This document shows positions 1 to 7,245 of a DNA stretch of 64,000 nucleotides, one piece after another. The translations under genes and the position numbers were made by a program. Origin of the DNA: Microbacterium sp. BH-3-3-3 (GTDB taxonomy: Bacteria > Actinomycetota > Actinomycetes > Actinomycetales > Microbacteriaceae). Position 1 is the first letter of the stretch; every line of letters begins with the position of its first letter. Location of the stretch: assembly GCF_001792815.1 (NCBI RefSeq), contig NZ_CP017674.1, positions 2,108,001 to 2,172,000 of the forward strand. The letters run 5' to 3'. A model generated the notes under the pieces. It had not been told where the DNA came from and ran no database searches. It saw nothing but the letters and a program-made list of their open reading frames with translations.

Positions 1-219
1 TCCCGCGGCGGCGAGCCGGTCGTGGAACGCCGTCGTCTCGGCGGCGGGCGGGTCGGGGAACCCGCGCCACATCTGGCCCAGCTCGATCTCGATGGCCGTC
101 GCGATGCCGCGCTCCACGAGCGTGAGGGCGAGGTCGGGGGCCGAGCGCTCGGCGCGCACGACCTCGGGGGTGACGTTGAAGGCGCTCGCCGCCAGCGTCC
201 ACTCCGCAGGAATCGTCAT
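1..219 (-). CDS. C-glycoside deglycosidase catalytic subunit (CarC-like), partial
   Basis: Only the first 73 codons are present; the gene runs off the left edge of the window. The N-terminus begins MTIPAEWTLAASAFNVTP and continues with a strand-helix pattern containing AIEIELGQMWRG, as in sugar-phosphate isomerase/epimerase-like TIM barrels. Family assignment of such a short piece is weak on its own. It is supported by the ATGA overlap with the upstream DUF6379 gene, because this pair forms the two-subunit C-glycoside deglycosidases (CarBC, DfgAB). In those enzymes the TIM-barrel subunit binds the metal and cleaves the C-C bond of a 3-keto C-glycoside. A CarA-like oxidase that would make the 3-keto substrate lies at 12954-14567. 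The metal-binding residues are outside the window. Confidence 0.68.
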   Translation of the reverse strand, partial: MTIPAEWTLAASAFNVTPEVVRAERSAPDLALTLVERGIATAIEIELGQMWRGFPDPPAAETTAFHDRLAAAG

Positions 220-731
220 GACAGCCCCTCCGCATCGCGCGCCGCATCGCCCGCCGCATCCCGCGCCACATCGGGGGTCACATCGCGCCCCACATCGCCC
301 GACACATCGCGCGACACGCTCGACGCCGTCGCGTCCCTCTCCAGCTCCCTCGTGAAGACGAACGGCAGACGCAGGGGATCGTCCGGCCCGCCGGGCAGGT
401 ACGGGATCTCGAGCCGGAACGACACCGACACCTCGTGGATGCCGGGGGTCGTGGCATCCGGGATTCCCAATACGACGCGATCCTGCAGGTACCACCACCC
501 TTCTTCGTCGGCGAGGTCGGCCGCGGCGAGGCGGCGATCGCCGAGCACGATGACCGGATCGTATCGACGGCCTCCGACATGCACGACGGGGTCGAGCAGG
601 CTCGCGAGCGGCAGGGAACGGATCCACGGCAGGGACAGCCGTACCTCGGTGCCGGCGGAGACGCCGGGCACGTCGCCGGAGCGTTCGGGAGACGAGCGCA
701 GGGCGTCGTCGCGCAGAGCGGAAAGGGTCAT
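216..731 (-). CDS. C-glycoside deglycosidase beta subunit (CarB-like, DUF6379)
   Basis: A 171-residue protein. Residues about 30-130 fit the DUF6379 small-subunit pattern: LPWIRSLPLASL, HVGGRRYDP, a WWYLQDRVVL strand, PGIHEVSVSF and IPYLPGG. In known C-glycoside deglycosidases this beta-sandwich subunit packs against the TIM-barrel subunit and completes the active site. ATG at 731 was chosen because GAGG lies 11 nt upstream and the product starts MTLSALRDDAL; a GTG at 782 would add 17 unlikely residues. The stop codon overlaps the start of the CarC-like gene (ATGA), so the two are translationally coupled. The last 30 residues form a tetrapeptide repeat of the type [R/G/P]D[V/A]x that I do not expect in this family. 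Transcription probably starts from the operator-bearing region at about 780-810. Confidence 0.72.
   Translation of the reverse strand: MTLSALRDDALRSSPERSGDVPGVSAGTEVRLSLPWIRSLPLASLLDPVVHVGGRRYDPVIVLGDRRLAAADLADEEGWWYLQDRVVLGIPDATTPGIHEVSVSFRLEIPYLPGGPDDPLRLPFVFTRELERDATASSVSRDVSGDVGRDVTPDVARDAAGDAARDAEGLS
231..326. repeat. 12-nt tandem repeat inside the carB-like gene
   Basis: Seven to eight degenerate 12-bp units (cgcatcgcgcgc, cgcatcgcccgc, cacatcgcgccc and similar) run in register with the minus-strand reading frame. They encode tetrapeptides RDVS, GDVG, RDVT, PDVA, RDAA, GDAA and RDAE at the C-terminus of the deglycosidase beta subunit. The 12-bp period keeps frame, so repeat number can change without destroying the gene. 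Confidence 0.8.
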
Positions 732-789
732 GGCGGGCACGTCCTCGTGTCGCGGCGCACCCCGTGGCGCGCTTCCGCTCACAACCTAA

Positions 790-801
790 CGACTAATGTC
801 G
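790..801 (-). promoter_or_regulatory. Operator palindrome upstream of the carBC-like operon
   Basis: CGACTAATGTCG, a CGAC-N4-GTCG palindrome, sits between the 3' end of the ROK gene and the carB-like start. Read on the minus strand the context is TTTCGACATTAGTCGTTA, matching 11312-11329 upstream of the transporter gene except at two or three positions. At 11314-11325 the palindrome lies between plausible -35 and -10 boxes, so the most likely role is repressor binding. The ROK protein encoded next door is the obvious candidate regulator, by inference. Confidence 0.6.
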
Positions 802-815
802 AAAAAAGGAAGAAG

Positions 816-2084
816 TCAGACGACCGTGCCGTGCACTGCGGCGACCGTCGGGCGTCCCTCGCCGAACCACCGGGGAAGGCTGATCTCGAACAGCTGCTCC
901 TGCGCGAGATCGACGCCCCCGCGGAGCGGCTCGCGGCTGTCGTTCTCACTCACCTTGATCGTCAGGTCGCGCGTCGCCAGCGGCAGCGAGAGCTCGTAGA
1001 CGCGGTGGCGCACCTCGGCGAGGAAGAGCTCGCCGGCCGAGGCGAGAGCACCCCCCATCACGATGACGCTCGGGTTGAACATGTTGACCAGGGCGGCCAC
1101 GGCCTCGCCGATCTGACGCGCCCCGGCCTGCACGAGCGAGATGGCGAGGGCGTCACCCCGCTCGGCCGAGAGGGCGATGTCTTCGGGGGCGAGGTCTTTG
1201 CCGGATGCCGAGATCGCGGCCAGAGCGCCGGTGGCGCCCCCCGCGATCGCGGCGCGGGCGTCGCGCACGAGCGCCCACCCACCGGCCACGGCCTCGAGGC
1301 ACCCGGTCTTGCCGCAGCGGCAGGTCTGCTCGGCGCCGGGCACGCGCACGTGGCCGACGTCGCCCGCCGCGCCGTTGGCGCCGCGATGCAGACGCCCGTG
1401 CGACACGAGTCCCGCGCCGATGCCGGTGCCCACCTTGCAGTAGATGAGGTCGACGCCCTCGTCGCGGCGTCGGGCGCGTTCGCCGGCGGCCAGCAGGTTC
1501 ACATCGTTGTCGACCCACACGGGGGCGTCGTAGCGCCGCTCGAAGGCGCCGCGCACGTCGAAGCCGTTCCAGCCGGGCATGATCGGCGGGGCCACGGGGC
1601 GTCCGGTCTCGAAGTCGACGGGTCCGGGCAGGCCCACCACGAGGGCCCAGACGGGGGAGCCGTCGTCGCCGGCGAGCAACTCGTCGACCATGGCGGTGGC
1701 GGTGGCGAGCGTCTCGTCGGGGCCGCGGGCGATGTCCCAGACGCGGTGCGCCTCGTCGATGATCTCGCCGTCGAGGTCGGTCACTCCCACGTGGATGTGG
1801 AGCCCGCCGAGGGCGCACACGACGATGCGGCCCCGCTCGGCGCGGAAGCGCAGGGTGCGGGGAGCGCGGCCGCCCGAGGACGGGGCGTACTCGGCGTCTT
1901 CGAGGAAGCCCATCTCGACGGCGCGGTCGACGCGCTGTGCGACGACGCCGCGGCCGAGTCCGGTGACGCGACCGATCTCGGGCCGGGTGACGGCTTCGCC
2001 GAGGCGGACCATGTTGACGATGCGCAGCAGGCTCGTGACCTCATCGGTCTGCGCGCCGAAGCGGAGGGTGGACACGTTGGCCAT
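816..2084 (-). CDS. ROK-family transcriptional repressor
   Basis: A 422-residue ROK regulator. An N-terminal winged helix (about residues 10-75, with RPEIGRVTGLGRGVVAQRV as the HTH) precedes a sugar-kinase-fold domain. That domain has the ROK signature VGTGIGAGLVSHGRLHRG, the acidic VDNDVNLLA stretch and the zinc motif CRCGKTGCLEA. Members of the XylR/NagC/Mlc type release DNA on binding a sugar or sugar derivative. The gene lies between the carBC-like operon and a divergent Gfo/Idh gene, which points to control of the surrounding sugar/C-glycoside genes. ATG at 2084 (MANVSTLRFG) was chosen because it places the HTH at the usual distance from the N-terminus. An in-frame ATG at 2144 would add 20 residues and directly abut the 2154-2178 palindrome. 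Confidence 0.85.
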   Translation of the reverse strand: MANVSTLRFGAQTDEVTSLLRIVNMVRLGEAVTRPEIGRVTGLGRGVVAQRVDRAVEMGFLEDAEYAPSSGGRAPRTLRFRAERGRIVVCALGGLHIHVGVTDLDGEIIDEAHRVWDIARGPDETLATATAMVDELLAGDDGSPVWALVVGLPGPVDFETGRPVAPPIMPGWNGFDVRGAFERRYDAPVWVDNDVNLLAAGERARRRDEGVDLIYCKVGTGIGAGLVSHGRLHRGANGAAGDVGHVRVPGAEQTCRCGKTGCLEAVAGGWALVRDARAAIAGGATGALAAISASGKDLAPEDIALSAERGDALAISLVQAGARQIGEAVAALVNMFNPSVIVMGGALASAGELFLAEVRHRVYELSLPLATRDLTIKVSENDSREPLRGGVDLAQEQLFEISLPRWFGEGRPTVAAVHGTVV

Positions 2085-2153
2085 GCGTTGATCTTCACAC
2101 AAGCCCACCCCGCGACTGCCGGTTTGGCCCCATCTATGGTTCATTAGTCTCTG

Positions 2154-2178
2154 ACTTCAGCGTTTTTTGTGCTGAAGT
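2154..2178. promoter_or_regulatory. 25-bp inverted repeat in the ROK / Gfo-Idh divergent region
   Basis: ACTTCAGC-N9-GCTGAAGT, perfect 8-bp arms around a T-rich centre (gttttttgt), lies between the divergently oriented ROK gene and the dehydrogenase at 2197. Length and symmetry fit a ROK-type operator. It ends 18 bp before the dehydrogenase start, so it could also be a transcribed hairpin. It is different in sequence from the CGAC-N4-GTCG operators at 790 and 11314. Confidence 0.5.
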
Positions 2179-2196
2179 GGACGCGAGGGAGCGGAC

Positions 2197-3363
2197 ATGG
2201 CGTGGGGCGTAGGCATCATCGGGGCGGGGCCGGGGGTCGCCGCGCTGCACGCCCCGACCCTGGCGCGCACGGCCGGTGACTTCCGGCTCGTCCACGTCAG
2301 CGATGCGGGCAGCGGCCGGGCGGCGGCGATCGCCGAGCGCTTCGGCGCCCGCTCCTCGTCGGGTCTCGACGCCCTGCTGGCCGATCCCGACGTCGACGTC
2401 GTGGCCATCTGCAGCCCGCCCGCGCAGCACGCCGCGCACGTGCGGGCGAGCCTGGCCGCCGGTCGCCGCGCCCTGTTCTGCGAGAAACCCCTGGCGACCT
2501 CCCCCGACGAGGCGGAGCAGATCGTCGCCGCCTGCGCCGCGGCGGGCGCCCTGCTCGTCGTCGGCACGAACCACCTGTTCGACCCCGCGTGGGTACGTGC
2601 GACTCACCACCTGGATGCCATCGACCGGCGCATCGCGGCGGTCGCCGTCACCCTGTGCCTCTCGCCCAACGACCGCTATCACGCGCTCGTCATGGGCGAG
2701 CCGCTGCCCGCCCCGCCCGGATCGGCGAGGCCCCCGCTGGATCTGTCCGACCCCGCGCAGAGTGCCGCGATCGTGCGCCAGCTCATCGTCGGACTCGCCG
2801 TGCACGACCTGCCCCTCGTGCGCGACCTCGTTCCGGATGCCACCGAGGTGGCGTGGGCGCGTCCGATCGCGCCGATCGGCTTCGATCTCGGGCTCCGCTC
2901 GGCCGATGCGGTGGTGCGCTTCACGGTGGTGATGGTTCCCGAGGGGGCGGATTCGCTCTGGCGCGTGAGCATCGCGACGGCCGGTGACCGCATCGACGTC
3001 GACTTCCCGCCGCCCTTCGTGCACGCGGGGAGTGCCCGCATCGCGGTGCGCGACGCGCGCGGTGTCGAGACCGTGTATCCCCTCGACCGGCGCGACGGCT
3101 ACGACGCCGAATGGGGTGCCCTCGCGGCCCTGCTCCGCGGCGAAACGGCCATGGAGTACGACGAGCTCCGCGCCGACGCGGCCTTCGTGCTCGCTGTCGC
3201 CGACGCGGCCGCGGCGGTGATCCGGGGCGGAGGCGCCCCGGGCTCGGTCGTCGCGCCCGCCCCGAGCGCCGGCCCGAGCACGGCCTCGAGCCTCGACCAG
3301 AGCACCGCTCCGAGCGCCGGCCCGACCCTCCCCGCATCCGCACCCGCCGGAAGCGCGACGTGA
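2197..3363 (+). CDS. Gfo/Idh/MocA-family oxidoreductase
   Basis: A 388-residue NAD(P)-dependent dehydrogenase. The Rossmann fold starts at once (VGIIGAGPGVAALHA), with VDVVAICSPPAQHA closing the nucleotide domain and the family-typical EKPLATSPDEAEQ around residues 95-107. The C-terminal alpha/beta domain is followed by about 50 low-complexity residues rich in Ala, Pro, Ser and Thr. The start ATG has GAGG/GGAG sequences just upstream. Gfo/Idh proteins oxidise or reduce sugar hydroxyl/keto groups. Next to C-glycoside genes a role in handling the released keto-sugar is plausible but not shown. It overlaps the next gene by 4 bp (GTGA). Confidence 0.82.
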   Translation: MAWGVGIIGAGPGVAALHAPTLARTAGDFRLVHVSDAGSGRAAAIAERFGARSSSGLDALLADPDVDVVAICSPPAQHAAHVRASLAAGRRALFCEKPLATSPDEAEQIVAACAAAGALLVVGTNHLFDPAWVRATHHLDAIDRRIAAVAVTLCLSPNDRYHALVMGEPLPAPPGSARPPLDLSDPAQSAAIVRQLIVGLAVHDLPLVRDLVPDATEVAWARPIAPIGFDLGLRSADAVVRFTVVMVPEGADSLWRVSIATAGDRIDVDFPPPFVHAGSARIAVRDARGVETVYPLDRRDGYDAEWGALAALLRGETAMEYDELRADAAFVLAVADAAAAVIRGGGAPGSVVAPAPSAGPSTASSLDQSTAPSAGPTLPASAPAGSAT

Positions 3364-4118
3364 CCGCCGTCGCCGTGTCCACCGACCTTCCCGCCTACCG
3401 GGCGGCCATCGCCGAGCTGGCGCCGCGTGCCCGGCTCGCCGATCCGACCGAGGCGGGGCCTGTACGCGTGATCGACGGTCGAGGAGCGTGGTGGGACCGC
3501 GTGTCCGACGCCCGTGATACGGCCGGGATCGTGCTCGACGAGCCCCGTCCGGCATCCGAGGCCGTGCACCGTGCACTGCGCGACCTGCCCGTTCCTGTCG
3601 TGGTGGTGCGTCGACGTCTGCGCGCCGACGTGGCGGCCGATGCGGAACCGCCCCTCGCCCCGCTGCACGTCACCGTCGACGCGTGGGGGCCGCCGGCCGA
3701 TGCCGCCACCCTCCTTCGCGACGCCGTCGGGTGGGCGCGGGTGCTGGGCGGGGGTCCGCTCGATGTCGTGGCCCGCGCGGTGACCCCGCTCGCCGCCACC
3801 CTCGCGCTCCGCGGCGCCGCGGGGGGTGCGAGCGTCACCCGCGCGGTCGCGGGCGGGGGTCGCGGTGGCCCGTCGGGGGCCGGTGGCGCGGTGACGGCGC
3901 TCGCGCTGGGCCCGCGGAGGGTCGAGGTGCGGGTGGATGCCGCGACGATGACGACGCAGGTCGCCCACGACGACGAACGAGGACGCAGGATCGTCTCGCC
4001 GCGTCGGGAATCGGCTGAGCGGCTGGGGCTCCGTCGGGTGATCGAGGCGGTCGCCACCGGAGCGGTCCTCGCCGATCTCGACGACCTGCGACACGACGAC
4101 GTTCTCGCGCTGGGCTGA
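3360..4118 (+). CDS. Protein of unknown function coupled to the Gfo/Idh gene
   Basis: A 252-residue protein that I do not recognise. The GTG start overlaps the stop of the dehydrogenase gene, so the two are co-translated. The middle contains VPVVVVRRRLRAD and LHVTVDAWGP, which read as beta strands. These are followed by a helix with LRDAVGWARVLGGGPLDVV, a Gly/Ala-rich loop (about residues 150-170) and a C-terminal part with VEVRVDAATMTTQV. No signal peptide, membrane span or catalytic motif is evident. The Gfo/Idh partner and ROK control suggest an accessory role in sugar handling. I would not go further. Confidence 0.6.
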   Translation: MTAVAVSTDLPAYRAAIAELAPRARLADPTEAGPVRVIDGRGAWWDRVSDARDTAGIVLDEPRPASEAVHRALRDLPVPVVVVRRRLRADVAADAEPPLAPLHVTVDAWGPPADAATLLRDAVGWARVLGGGPLDVVARAVTPLAATLALRGAAGGASVTRAVAGGGRGGPSGAGGAVTALALGPRRVEVRVDAATMTTQVAHDDERGRRIVSPRRESAERLGLRRVIEAVATGAVLADLDDLRHDDVLALG

Positions 4119-4146
4119 TCAGTCAGGCCGATGTCCGGCATCCACA

Positions 4147-4210
4147 GAATCGGGTTCCCTGATACTTACTTCGGTCGGATAGTGGAAGAAGAGTCGGAAC
4201 GACCCGATTC
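4147..4210. promoter_or_regulatory. Inverted repeat in the leader of the aromatic-degradation operon
   Basis: GAATCGGGT (4147-4155) and ACCCGATTC (4202-4210) form perfect 9-bp arms 46 bp apart, immediately before the ribosome-binding site (aaagga, 4215-4220) of the first gene. The sequence could be a looping operator or a long-range mRNA hairpin. I find no copy of the CGAC-N4-GTCG operator here, so this operon may answer to a different signal. Confidence 0.4.
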
Positions 4211-4226
4211 ACCGAAAGGATCGAAG

Positions 4227-5243
4227 ATGATCAAGCTTCTCTCTCATCTGTCGTTCGTCGCGATCACGACTCCTGATGTCGAGGCCTCGGTGGACTTCTA
4301 CGTCAACCAGGTGGGGCTGACCGAGGTCGCCCGCGAAGACGGCCGTGTCTACCTCCGTTGCTGGGGCGACTACTACGCCTACTCCGTTGTCGTCGCCCAG
4401 GGCGACGAACCGGCTCTCGAGACCATGGCCTGGCGTACCTCGTCGGCCGAGGCACTCGAAGAGGCCGCGAAGCGCGTGCAGGCCGCCGGCATCGAGGGCG
4501 AGTGGTTCGAGGGACGCGGCATCGGGCGCGCGTTCCGCTTCACCGGTCCGCAGGGGCACAACATGACCCTGCACTGGGACGTCGAGCGTCACCGTGCTGA
4601 GCCGCACACCGCCTCGATCTACCCCGACCGTCCCGAGAAGCGCAGCCCGATCGCCGGTGCCCCGCGCCAGCTCGACCACGTCACGGTCGCCGCCAAGGAC
4701 GTCGACGCGTTCGTGCAGTGGTACGTCGACACGCTCGGCTTCCGCTTCATGGCGCGCACCGTGCTCGACGAGGCGCCCATCTCGGTGTTCTCGGTGCTCA
4801 CCACGAACGAGAAGTCGCACGACCTCGGCGTCGTGCTCGACGGATCGAGCCGTGCCGGTCGCGTGAACCACTACGCCTTCTGGGTCGACACCCGCGAAGA
4901 GCTCCTCATCGCCGCCGACACGCTCATGGAGAACGGCGTGCCGATCGAATACGGTCCGAACATCCACGGCATCGGCGAGCAGACGTTCCTCTACTACCGC
5001 GAGCCGTCGAGCCTGCGTATCGAGCTGAACACGGGCGGCTACCGCAACTACGTGCCCGACTGGGAGGCCAACACCTGGAAGCCGTCGCTCGGCTCGAACA
5101 ACATGTACCGCAACGGCGCCATGCCGATGTCGATGACCGAGTCGTTCCCGCCCGCCGACGGCCCCAGCGCCACCGAAGAGGGTGTGCCCGACGAGATCAA
5201 GGACGCACTGCTGAACCCCTACGCCCAGCAGGGCCGGGGCTGA
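4227..5243 (+). CDS. Extradiol (catechol 2,3-dioxygenase-type) ring-cleavage dioxygenase
   Basis: A 338-residue two-domain VOC protein of the type I extradiol dioxygenase class. The N-terminal module (residues about 5-115) starts LSHLSFVAITTPDVEAS. The catalytic module (about 145-290) carries the expected 2-His-1-carboxylate iron ligands: His in LDHVTVAAKDV, His in VNHYAFWVD and Glu in RIELNTGGY. These enzymes open catecholic rings next to the hydroxyls with Fe(II) and O2. The start at 4227 has AAAGGA 6 nt upstream. It leads a seven-gene operon of ring-fission follow-up enzymes, so the substrate is probably a catechol-type intermediate of the C-glycoside aglycone. Which catechol cannot be read from the sequence. 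Confidence 0.85.
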   Translation: MIKLLSHLSFVAITTPDVEASVDFYVNQVGLTEVAREDGRVYLRCWGDYYAYSVVVAQGDEPALETMAWRTSSAEALEEAAKRVQAAGIEGEWFEGRGIGRAFRFTGPQGHNMTLHWDVERHRAEPHTASIYPDRPEKRSPIAGAPRQLDHVTVAAKDVDAFVQWYVDTLGFRFMARTVLDEAPISVFSVLTTNEKSHDLGVVLDGSSRAGRVNHYAFWVDTREELLIAADTLMENGVPIEYGPNIHGIGEQTFLYYREPSSLRIELNTGGYRNYVPDWEANTWKPSLGSNNMYRNGAMPMSMTESFPPADGPSATEEGVPDEIKDALLNPYAQQGRG

Positions 5244-5276
5244 CCGACGATCCCGGTCGGGGAAAGTGAGAATGAC

Positions 5277-6224
5277 ATGACGACCGCACCTTACGCACTC
5301 GCCCGCTATCGCGACGGGGATGCCGTGCGCGTCGGCCTCGTGGCCGGCGACCGCATCCGCCCGCTCGACGCAGACGTGCTGGGCGGCGGTCTGAACGTTT
5401 TCCTCGCCGACCCCGACTGGGACCGGATCGCCGCCCTCGCGGACGCGCCGGGGGAGTGGCGACCGATCACCGACGTCACCCTCACCGCTCCCGTCGAGCC
5501 GCGGCAGGTGCTGCAGACCGGCGCCAACTACCGCGAGCACGTCATCGAGCTCGTGGCCGCCGGCCTGACGCAGAACACCGATCGCACGCCCGACGAGGCC
5601 CGCGCGTTCGCCGCCGACATGATGGACGAGCGCGCCCGCAGCGGCGAGCCGTACTTCTTCATCGGCCTGACCGCCTGCGTCGTCGGCGACGACGTTCCCC
5701 TCGTCCTGCCCGCGTACAGCGAGGTGCACGACTGGGAGCTGGAGCTGGCCGTCGTCATCGGCCGCGAGGCGTTCCGCGTCTCGCGCGAAGACGCCCTCGA
5801 CCACGTCGCCGGGTACACGATCGTGAACGACGTGACCACGCGCGACCTCGTGTTCCGCAAGGACATGAAAGAGATCGGCACCGATTGGTACCGGGCGAAG
5901 AACGCGCCCGGGTTCCTGCCGACGGGCCCGCTGCTCGTCCCCGCGCACTTCGTCGATCCCGCCGACACCCCCGTGCGCCTCGAACTGAACGGTCAGGTGA
6001 TGCAGGATGCCTCGACGTCCGATCTGCTGTTCGACGTGCCGGCGCTCGTCTCGGCGGCGTCTCAGACCCACCCGCTCCTGCCCGGCGACCTGCTGCTGAC
6101 CGGCAGCCCCGCCGGCAACGGACAGCACTGGAAGCGCTTCCTGCGCGACGGCGACGTCATGACGGGAACCATCGGCGCGCTCGGCACCCAGGTCGTGCGG
6201 TGCGTGGCGGAGGACGCGGAATGA
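5277..6224 (+). CDS. Fumarylacetoacetate hydrolase (FAH)-family protein
   Basis: A 315-residue FAH-fold protein. The catalytic C-terminal domain shows QTGANYREHVIE, the metal-binding segment DWELELAVVIG, GYTIVNDVTTRDL and the LLTGSPAGNG loop. Members of this fold hydrolyse C-C bonds of 1,3-diketo acids or act as hydratases/decarboxylases in meta-cleavage pathways. Directly downstream of an extradiol dioxygenase, a role on the ring-fission product is the natural reading. Its stop overlaps the next start (ATGA). A second, different FAH-family gene occurs at 9410-10381 in the same operon. Confidence 0.83.
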   Translation: MTTAPYALARYRDGDAVRVGLVAGDRIRPLDADVLGGGLNVFLADPDWDRIAALADAPGEWRPITDVTLTAPVEPRQVLQTGANYREHVIELVAAGLTQNTDRTPDEARAFAADMMDERARSGEPYFFIGLTACVVGDDVPLVLPAYSEVHDWELELAVVIGREAFRVSREDALDHVAGYTIVNDVTTRDLVFRKDMKEIGTDWYRAKNAPGFLPTGPLLVPAHFVDPADTPVRLELNGQVMQDASTSDLLFDVPALVSAASQTHPLLPGDLLLTGSPAGNGQHWKRFLRDGDVMTGTIGALGTQVVRCVAEDAE

Positions 6225-7210
6225 CGCCGTCCGAGAACCCGGCCGATCTCGACCGCCGGAACCCCGAGTCCGAGATCGCGGCGCGCGCCGAGGCCTACCG
6301 CAATTGGGGGCGGTGGGGCGATGACGACGTGCTCGGCACCCTGAACTTCATAGACGCCGAGAAACGCCGGGCGGCCGCCGCGCTGGTGCGCGACGGCGTC
6401 TCGATCTCGCTGTCGCAACCCTTCGACACCGACGGTCCGCAGAAGGGCTGGCGCCGACGCACCAACCCCGTGCACACGATGACCGACACGGGAACCGACG
6501 CCGAGCGCGGCAACCAGGGCTTCCCCCACGGCATCGGCGGAGCCGACGACGTCATCTCGATGCCCCTGCAGTGCTCGACCCAGTGGGACGGCCTCGGCCA
6601 CATCTTCGACCACGGCTTCGCGTGGAACGGCCGGCGGGCGGGCGACGTCGTCACCAGCGACGGCGACCTGGTCACCGGCATCGAGCACGCGGCCGACGTC
6701 ATCGTCTCGCGCGGTGTGCTGCTCGACCTCGGCCGCCACCTCGCGCCCGAGACCGGCGAGCTCGCCGACGGTCACGCCGTCACCGCCGACGACCTCGACG
6801 CGTGCGCGGCGGCCGAGGGGGTGCGGATCGGTCGCGGCGACATCGTGCTCGTGCGCACCGGCCACTACACGCGCGCCCGTCGTGACGGCTGGGGCGACTA
6901 CGCCGGTGGCCCCGCCCCCGGGCTCTCGCTCACCACCGCCGGCTGGCTGCACCGCACCGAGATCGCGGCCATCGCGACCGACACCTGGGGCTTCGAGGTG
7001 CGACCGAACGAGTTCGACGTGCCCGCGTTCCAGCCGCTGCACCAGGTCGTCATCCCGAACATGGGCCTGACGATCGGCGAGATGTGGAACCTCGACGCGC
7101 TCGCCGAACACTGCGCCTCCGCGGGACGCTGGGAGTTCCTGCTCTCGGCGCCGCCGCTGCCGATCACCGGGGCCGTCGGATCGCCCGTGAACCCCGTCGC
7201 CCTGCTGTAA
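6221..7210 (+). CDS. Cyclase-family (kynurenine formamidase-like) hydrolase
   Basis: A 329-residue protein of the PF04199 cyclase family. The core metal-binding stretch reads CSTQWDGLGHIFDHG where classical formamidases have HxGTHxD, a variant I associate with the TQWD subgroup. GRGDIVLVRTGHY and DTWGFEVRPNE follow in the conserved second half. Family members are Mn/Zn-dependent hydrolases of amide, lactone or ring substrates. The start ATG overlaps the FAH stop codon (ATGA). In this operon it may hydrolyse a lactone or a ring-fission intermediate; the exact reaction is open. Confidence 0.78.
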   Translation: MTPSENPADLDRRNPESEIAARAEAYRNWGRWGDDDVLGTLNFIDAEKRRAAAALVRDGVSISLSQPFDTDGPQKGWRRRTNPVHTMTDTGTDAERGNQGFPHGIGGADDVISMPLQCSTQWDGLGHIFDHGFAWNGRRAGDVVTSDGDLVTGIEHAADVIVSRGVLLDLGRHLAPETGELADGHAVTADDLDACAAAEGVRIGRGDIVLVRTGHYTRARRDGWGDYAGGPAPGLSLTTAGWLHRTEIAAIATDTWGFEVRPNEFDVPAFQPLHQVVIPNMGLTIGEMWNLDALAEHCASAGRWEFLLSAPPLPITGAVGSPVNPVALL

Positions 7211-7245
7211 TCCCCCACCCCGTCCCAGAACAGAGAGGTTCTGAC

